A DNA stretch of 64,000 nt from Ancylostoma caninum. Taxonomy: Eukaryota > Nematoda > Chromadorea > Rhabditida > Ancylostomatidae. Positions 58,009 to 64,000 of the stretch are shown one piece after another. Each line of letters starts with the position of its first letter. The stretch's first letter is position 1. The stretch is from NCBI GenBank assembly GCA_037903475.1, contig JBAJFG010000344.1, positions 62,001-126,000 of the forward strand, in the 5' to 3' direction. The position numbers and the translations under genes are program-made. The notes under the pieces were generated by a model that was not told the origin of the DNA, searched no databases, and was given only the letters and a program-made list of their open reading frames with translations.

Positions 58009-58933
58009 TCACTTTCCTTTTATCATAGTTTCTTGAAATTCAAGTGCCAGAAGAAGCAGAGCAGCTGCAATCTGCACGCAACATGCCATCGTCCACATGA
58101 AGCTGCTACCTCCACCAGGCATACTTATCATAAGGAACACCAGAAAACCAATAATTGTCGGTGAGAGGACCTCTGCAAAAAAAATGGATTCATGCTTATT
58201 TCCATTTGCTCATGCTTCCGACTTTTACACCTGCTATGCATGTCTATATCATCTGAGTATTCTTTTATCAAATACAGTGAGCGTCAGTGGCGGTGGACCA
58301 GCCGCAGCCTCGAGAAAGCCGCCGCGCAACCGCGCCGCGCGCGCCGGAATTGATGTCATCTGCTGCCGCTATGCTATTCTAGCAGCTTTGCTAAACGACA
58401 CGGAAAAAGATCACCAAATCGGGAAGAAATGCTCCCAGAAGTAGAAGTCCGGCAGCAGACGTCCGGCGCCCACAGTGCGGTTGAACGGCGTCCTTCTCGA
58501 GGCCGCGGAAAGGTCACCGCCGGTCACCGCCATCGACGCTCACTGTAGATAAAGATGGAAGGTACCCACCAGAAGCATATGACAGCTTCAATTGAGTATT
58601 AGTCTCTTTGAGCATTTGACGAAAATCAAACCGACCATCAATGTTATTGGCCCTATGTGAGGAGAACTTCTCAGAAGAACACCTGTCTCACAAGCTAAGC
58701 TCTTACCATCTCCTACCAACAACGTAAAGATTGTAGATACACAGAGCTAGAGTGAAGATGAATGTCATCGTTCCCAAGTAGTCAATATTAGCATAAAGTA
58801 GGAAAATCTGAAAGGAGCCGCCACATCAGAATCTTCAACATCTAACCTGATGTTAGAAACGAACCTTTAGTACTAGGCAACCTATCTGTATAGCCCTTGA
58901 CTGGTGCAAAACGTTACCGTAGCTAAGTCCAGC
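58009..58933 (-). CDS. Four-TM membrane protein gene T1 (5' end not found)
   Basis: Exons in coding order: 58865-58933 (AGLSYGNVLHQSRAIQIGCL..), 58707-58807 (IFLLYANIDYLGTMTFIFTL..), 58570-58652 (ANNIDGRFDFRQMLKE..) and 58009-58172 (PTIIGFLVFLMISM.. to a TGA). Acceptors and donors are canonical and phases join (0, 2, 1). The predicted ~138-aa part has four hydrophobic segments: IQIGCLVLKIFLLY, TMTFIFTLALCIY, IIGFLVFLMI and a long ACCVQIAAALLLLAL, with a polar NIDGRFD loop between the second and third. I do not recognise the family; the topology resembles small tetraspan proteins. The initiating exon must lie above 58933, where MITEs have inserted. Paralogue of T2. Confidence 0.75.
58275..58546. 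repeat. MITE family beta, copy 2 (in the last intron of T1)
   Basis: CAGTGAGCGTC.. at the left pairs with ..GACGCTCACTG at the right, and TA flanks both ends as target duplication. It lies entirely within the 58173-58569 intron. Confidence 0.85.
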
Positions 58934-58975
58934 CTAAACAAGGAATTCTTAGTTTTACGGCAGCACTGACGGCAG

Positions 58976-59222
58976 AAGGGCAATTTATACTAGACGCGTG
59001 CGTCCGTCGCGCATTGGATGCACGTATCTATTTGCAGCGATTCTCTATGAAGACCGATCAACGCATCGTGCACATGCTAAATGGAAATAATACGACCGCA
59101 ACTAGTAGCTGCGAAGCCTTCAACGTGCAATTGAACTGCGTCCGAGAGAGCTGCGGCTGCATCTATCCTTCATCGTAAAAGCTCATGCGCGTCGAACGCA
59201 CGCACCTGGTATGAATTCTTCT
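58976..59222. repeat. MITE family alpha, copy 3
   Basis: Left end AAGGGCAATTTATACTAG is the cleanest terminal repeat of the family. The right end is decayed (GGTATGAATTCTT). It lies directly upstream of the first identified exon of T1. Confidence 0.75.
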
Positions 59223-59240
59223 TTATGATGAAGAATAGGG

Positions 59241-59428
59241 CCAGACACAGCTCTGACGCAGCCCTGACGCAGCCCAAACGCAGACGAGACGCACGCGTTT
59301 ACGGCGTTGCGGCTACGCGGTGCTCGCATTGATGATGTACATGCCGCGTTACCGACCACCACGGAAAATCTTCCGCAAATGATTGCCTGCGTCTGACGCG
59401 CGACTCACGTACGCATCCAGTATTAGAC
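59241..59428. repeat. MITE family alpha, partial copy 4
   Basis: Shares GACGCACGCGTTTACGGC, GATGTACATGCCGCGTT and the CGTCTGACGCGCGACT end with the other alpha copies. Confidence 0.65.
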
Positions 59429-59688
59429 TGCTGGTATGCTCTTCAAGGAGTATGGCAAATAGGTGCTAGGTGCTTTACTTCTCGAAGAGTACGTATACGA
59501 GCAGTCTCGATTTGGAACATTGCTCCAGGGGTATTGCGGTAGTCCAAAATGTCCGGAAAGGTCATTGCGCGCTTCGCCCAACACTGGGCACAGGTGTTCT
59601 GCTAAACGCAGCAGAATAGTTACTAAAGTACTTTTACATCACTCATTCATTCCTAAGAAGTAGTGAGGTTTCACAGTGTTACGATTGT

Positions 59689-59760
59689 CAGTAACGATCT
59701 ACAACGATGATGGTGACAATGGGTACTGAGCTGGTGATCATTGTCAGCAGCAGGAAGAAC
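59689..59760 (-). other. Possible orphan TM exon related to T1/T2
   Basis: After a GGTCAG acceptor-like site the minus strand reads FFLLLTMITSSVPIVTIIVV before a stop shortly after. It starts like exon 2 of T1 (IFLLYAN..). No partner exons were found, so this may be a relic of a third family member or chance hydrophobic sequence. Confidence 0.3.
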
Positions 59761-60024
59761 TGACCATCCTCTCAGGCAAACGGGTTAGTATAAAATGAGC
59801 ATCACCATGTTTTCGATGAAGTTGTGATAAAAGCTTATGATTTTATCATGAAGACTGCACAAGATCACGAATGAGCGAGTACACGTTCATTTCTACTAGT
59901 TCACTTGATACTAACAGGCCGTTTTTATGGCCAAAGTCGCCACTTCGTAAGGGAAGAATGGTGGTGCGCATATGTTAATTTATGCTACAGCCGCAGTAAC
60001 CCTAATTCAGTGCTGGTAACTTTG

Positions 60025-60236
60025 CTGGCGCCGCTACGCAACCGCGTCGCAGAATCGCTTTATTTTGTTAGCAGAGTGCACTGTTCTGACACATCCTGAC
60101 ACGTAGAATGTGCGCTCTAACGAGTCAGGACAGAAGAGCAGCGTGAGGACATGTTGGGATTCATACGTGATGCATGTCAGAACATGTCAAAACACTGCGG
60201 CGGCGATGCTAGTCTGCGGTTGCGCGGCGGAGCCAT
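60025..60236. repeat. GC-rich foldback element
   Basis: GGCGCCGCTACGCAACCGCG at the left faces TGCGGTTGCGCGGCGGAGCC at the right. Same CGCAACCGCG core as family beta, but different ends. Confidence 0.65.
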
Positions 60237-60295
60237 TTGAAGCACGCACATCCCATCTTTTTCCAATAAGCTACAGAAATCATGCTCTATTTCAG

Positions 60296-61298
60296 AGGAA
60301 GGAGGACAGGTCTCCCTACGGAGAATTCGAATTCCCATACATCGTTGGGGTACTAAGAGCTCTTCAATTTGGCTGTTGTTTCCTACAAGTAAGTTTGATG
60401 GAAACAGAACTCAGAAGGAGGCGTGAGGCTGGGCAGAGGTGCCAGTCCATCGCGACGCGACGCGCCCGCATAAGCGGCGCGTTAACACCGATCGATTGTT
60501 CAGCGCCACCGTCACACAGGCTCATATGCACCCAGCTCATACGTTGAAGTCAACTATGAGCCAGAAACAGTAATATCTGTAATATTTAGATACTGATGAT
60601 ATACTGTGAATCTGGAAATATAGGCTTAATTTCATTCATATACTACAATACCATATGTGTGATATATACAATGCATATCTTCAGAAGATGGTGAGGACTA
60701 ATTAATTTCCAAAAAAGCGGATTTTTCTAGAAAAGTGGTCTATTTCATATTCTCAATTTCTCTGTCATAGGTACTTGAACATTGACGGTCGCTTCGATTT
60801 GCATCAGTTGATACGTGAACCAGAAAACACGACAAAAATTCAATACTCAATCGGTAGGTGTGGCCCGGTAGCGCCCCATAAAAAGCAGGGCCGCGTCGCA
60901 GTACCTACGCGGCGCGGTAGGCCGGCTGGACGTTTTGCTTGTCAACCGTGATCGGCGCTGCTGTTTTGAATGTTTTTTCCACGGCTAGATTCTTTGTCTG
61001 TGTATTCAGCAGGCAGCAATCTCGATCACGCCCGAGAGCCACAGCGCCGAGCTGGTTTGCCGCGCCGCGTAGTTAGTGCGGCGCGGCCTCACTTTCATGT
61101 GTGCGGTAACGAATGATGACGCCACTATTTTCAGCTTTATTCACACCGACTGTCTTAAGTATTCTCATATTTATCTCCGTTCGACTCTATAACAGCTTTA
61201 TTAAATTCGTCTGGTCAATGACTTGCATATTCGAGATGATTCTAGCGATCGGATTGGTCTCTCTTGAATTCTACGAGGTCTTTGTGCTTCAAAATTAG
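60296..61298 (+). CDS. Four-TM membrane protein gene T2 (5' end not found)
   Basis: Exons: 60296-60388 (EFEFPYIVGVLRALQFGCC..), 60590-60690 (ILMIYCESGNIGLISFIYY..), 60771-60853 (YLNIDGRFDLHQLIRE..) and 61135-61298 (TPTVLSILIFISV.. to a TAG). The last three exons have exactly the lengths of their T1 counterparts (101, 83, 164) and the same phases, which makes the gene model strong although the sequences have diverged widely. Conserved points are RA(I/L)Q(I/F)GC, the Arg-Arg-Trp spanning the second splice junction, NIDGRFD, SPT/TPT and LEF near the end. Four hydrophobic segments with the NIDGRFD loop. Family and function unknown. It is divergent from T1, and the 5' exon should lie between 58.93 and 60.30 kb. 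Confidence 0.78.
60880..61090. repeat. GC-rich foldback element in the last intron of T2
   Basis: GGGCCGCGTCGCAGTACCTA at the left pairs imperfectly with GTTAGTGCGGCGCGGCC at the right. The right arm shares TTGCCGCGCCGC with sites at 52250 and 57717. Confidence 0.65.
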
Positions 61299-62286
61299 CT
61301 TCATATGTGAATAAAGTTTATCTGAGAATGTTGATACCCGGAGCTACATTTAATAAATAAATAAACAAATAAATATACCAGCTTACTCCAGTGAATATCC
61401 ACAATACATTTTCCTACTAATGAAGATAGGAAATAGCAACCCCTCAATAAAATGTCTATGAGCACAACAATCACGTCGCTGTCATATATGCGATGTGTTT
61501 CACCAGGCAACATAGTTGCGAAGAGATTAGAGAGAGACAATGCGACAAATAGTGCCTTATTTGGAGAGGCAGATGAGAAATGCAGATCATAGGCACAAAT
61601 ACTCAACTATGTATCGTCGTTTTTGGGAAGGATTATAGGCTGTTCCACTAGTTATGAAAGTTGGAAAGATGTCAGAGGGAAAAGAGCGCACGAAACTGCG
61701 TGACAGCTTGAGAGGGTGAAGAGAAATAAACGCAGCATACACGGATACGCTACTATTGTCACGTCTGAAACAAAGTATAGAAGTCATTCCCAATACTAAT
61801 GGAGGAATTCTTGATATCTTTCAACTGACGCCAAAAATTCGTCATATTGTTGATGGCACAGCAAACCTCTTGAGAATACATTTTCAATAAGATTTGTTGA
61901 GAGTTGAGTACAAAATCACCGTTTCTAAGTCCAGCCGAATGTCAATGCACAGATGTTTGTCCGGCGCTCGCGTGGCGCGCCACGGCAGTCCCTTGGCGGC
62001 TGCAGAGCGTGGTCATTGATTGGGGACGCCGCGTCGCCCATTTGAGCGCGTCGCGTCAAGTTGTACTGGGCCGACACTTCTGTAACGTACACACTTTAAT
62101 GCCCTTGAATATTCTCGTTTTTTTTTTCTAAATCACACACTGAAGGCTGGAGAATATATTCATTCAAAATATCAAACAGGTGAGATAGAATTATACAAGG
62201 GAGATCATGTAAAAAGCGGATCAAACTGAAGATCACAGAATCTTGAAAGGCAGCACAAACAGAACAAAATCGCGAACATTGAAATC
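61299..62286. other. No gene; dispersed repeat copy 3
   Basis: About 61500-61640 is the third copy of the repeat at 21820-21955. About 61950-62070 is GC-rich with several GCG/CGC inverted strings. No exon found. Confidence 0.45.
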
Positions 62287-64000
62287 TCACTCCAAATTGA
62301 AGTGTACTCGAAAATTGTACGTGAAGAAGTCGATGTCGGGAAGTAGAGCTGAGTGGATCGTTATTTCATCACGATTCTGCTCATATCGAACGATGCACGC
62401 TTCGCCATCACGAACCAGGAGATCCCGTACCTAGGAAATGCAAGAAATAGATAGATAATTGATAATTCTGAATTCTTATTCATTCGTTGAACTCCAGGTG
62501 CTCTATTACGTATGGGATGTACTTAGTTGTAACAACTTCTCAGACATTCGGGCGTGTGGAGCGCCGGTCCACCCCGTTCCTCGCGGCATGACACCTGCAG
62601 GACAAACGCAAAAGTGGGCGGAGTTGGCGCACCTATTCCGCGGTTAGTCGCGCCTTATCCTGCACTTGACATGCTGTGATCCTGCTACGGGAATACAAGA
62701 TCAAGGCAGGTCATGTTCTATTGCAACCGGTGACTACAAAAATAGTTCAAAAATGAGTTCGCCGGGCATGTACAGGGCATTTATCTTGGAGTAAACATCG
62801 CGCGATCTGATCCATTCCAATAGATCAAATTCTCAGTTGAAAGACTACGTGAAAGCGGAGGTTCCAGCAATTCGCACGTAGCCTTTGTACTGGGTCCGCA
62901 ATTGCACCGATCTTTACTCCCGGAAAAACACCCTGTATGTGCTCCCCGCACCAGCGCTCGAAGAGCTAGACATCTGCGACGAGACGGATTTTCCCGTCCG
63001 CACCGCACCCCACGCTTCTTGCCTGGCCAAATGGTACACTGGGCCACAGTTTCAACCGGGCCTCAGTTGGCCACACAAGTCCCGTAGGGTTAGTCTAGTC
63101 TGCGCAACAGCGGAGACTAGACTAAGCTTTCACAGCCGTCTACCGGCTTATATACACTTCGAGCCACGAGGCAATGGAGAAAAAAAAAACAGGGTGCAGG
63201 TTAACCTGCACATCCCTTGCCTCATGCTCGCTCACAGCGGGTTTTCTTGCTCCGTCCGCATCTTCAGCAAGTATTCCTGCTCCACCCGCGACTATCTGCC
63301 GGAAGCCTGCATCGGCCAAAAGTGGGCGGGTTCACCAGCGCTACAAATGCTCGAATATCTGAGTTCTCAGGAAGGTTTTCACCCTTGGATAGTGCGAATG
63401 TGCTCTAGCAATATCTCTTAGTTCAATTAAATCATGGTCAAAATGGTGAAGATAGACTAATTGTAACATGTCAAGGGATGACTTCACGATCAAAACTGTC
63501 GATTACCTTTAAAGAGGTGTTAGTACTGGGGTGAGAAAAGAACGAGTGCGAGAAGGAGTCCGCTATAAATTCTGTGGACATCAAAGACCCGAGTTCCTTC
63601 TTTTTCTGGTTTTTATCATTCTTTCATTTATTATCTATCTAAATATTTTCATTTACCATTTTTTTGTTTTATCATTGCGATGTAGAGATTGAGTAAAGAA
63701 TACTGCCACACTCACTGATGTTAGTACAGTAGACAACAGATTCATACAGATGTTTCCAGACCATTCACCTCGTTTGCAGAGATCATCTGTGTGCACGGAC
63801 CCAACCTGAAGATTGGTATTATTTAGACAACTACGCCACAGTGCGACAATGTACCTACATACCTTTTTAACGAATCCGTCGTCGTCGCGGTAGCCAACGA
63901 TGATATCGCGAACCCCCAGTAAGAACGACTGCAACCACCACTTCATGCTTTTTTGCTTCCAGAAAAAGCCTTCCAATGCATTGCGCTGGGTCTTCAACTC
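62287..64000 (-). CDS. DXO/RAI1 (DOM-3 family) decapping exoribonuclease, C-terminal exons
   Basis: Three exons, the first cut by the window edge: 63863-64000, 63716-63805 and 62287-62430 (TGA), GT..AG and phase 0 at both junctions. The first opens with ELKT, the catalytic Glu/Lys motif of the DXO fold, followed by KWWLQSFLLGVRDIIVGYRD, the family's signature block, then DDGFVKK. The second ends EWSGNICMNLLSTVL, equivalent to the VCMNF segment. The third gives VRDLLVRDGEACIVRYEQ and closes ..FRVHFNLE. Known members remove incompletely capped or NAD-capped 5' ends and degrade the RNA 5'-3', in nucleus and cytoplasm; that role is inferred from family membership. The last intron (1.29 kb) is unusually long here and filled with GC-rich repeat sequence. 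The N-terminal two thirds lie beyond the window. Confidence 0.85.
63090..63125. repeat. Perfect 12-bp stem, 12-nt loop hairpin
   Basis: TTAGTCTAGTCT and AGACTAGACTAA enclose 12 nt. It lies in the last intron of the DXO-like gene, within GC-rich repeat sequence, and no run of T follows. Confidence 0.7.

Noticed and set aside
62885..63421. 178-codon plus-strand ORF
   Set aside because: It lies antisense within the last intron of the DXO-like gene in GC-rich repeat sequence, where stop codons are rare by composition, and shows no domain, signal peptide or splice context.

Overview
The window reads as nuclear DNA of a parasitic strongylid nematode, most likely a hookworm-type species. The genes are small and intron-rich with GT..AG introns, several encode secreted CAP/ASP-like proteins with the Cys-rich tail typical of hookworm Ancylostoma-secreted proteins, and the space between them is packed with mariner, CR1-like, Penelope-like and foldback (MITE) debris. 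There is no operon, CRISPR array or rRNA. The long single-frame ORFs are mostly transposon remains or shadows; the real genes had to be assembled exon by exon from splice sites, phase and comparison between paralogues.

Main content: a cluster of seven related CAP-like loci, all built on one seven-exon plan. Subfamily 1: A (12.05-13.98 kb, +, decaying), B (20.65-23.08 kb, -, intact) and C (32.40-34.87 kb, +, intact). Subfamily 2: D (35.46-35.70 kb, +, fragment), E (37.65-38.66 kb, -, pseudogene), F (45.41-46.82 kb, -, intact) and G (54.23-55.66 kb, -, intact). The proteins (194-201 aa) keep a signal peptide, the FHNEL motif, a YDC motif, an RFGC motif and a C-x5-C-x7-C-x4-C tail, but lack the middle of a normal CAP domain, including the cavity residues.

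Architecture: B and C lie head to head on the two ~7-kb arms of a large imperfect palindrome (about 20.5-34.9 kb, loop near 27.77-28.17 kb). A further copy of the same unit, in the orientation of the right arm, carries gene A (about 6.8-14.0 kb) and has taken independent insertions (a Penelope-like element with a MITE inside it, and a ~600-bp TIR element). F and G lie in a direct tandem duplication (42.83-47.95 and 51.64-57.10 kb, with a third partial copy at 57.1-57.74 kb). A 576-bp Penelope-like fragment sits in copy 1 with a 15-bp target duplication, and copy 2 keeps the empty site.

Other genes: a two-exon gene for a 75-aa secreted peptide with a CX3C-x11-CX3C pattern (49.14-49.45 kb, -), lying in the spacer between the tandem copies; two head-to-head paralogous four-TM genes of no recognised family (58.01-58.93 kb, -, and 60.30-61.30 kb, +) whose last three exons have identical lengths; and the 3' exons of a DXO/RAI1 (DOM-3) decapping exoribonuclease gene entering from the right edge (62.29-64.00 kb, -).

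The left 6 kb holds inverted repeat arms around a CR1-like LINE end and a mariner fragment. The right 6 kb is dense in GC-rich foldback elements, several of them inside introns of the four-TM genes.
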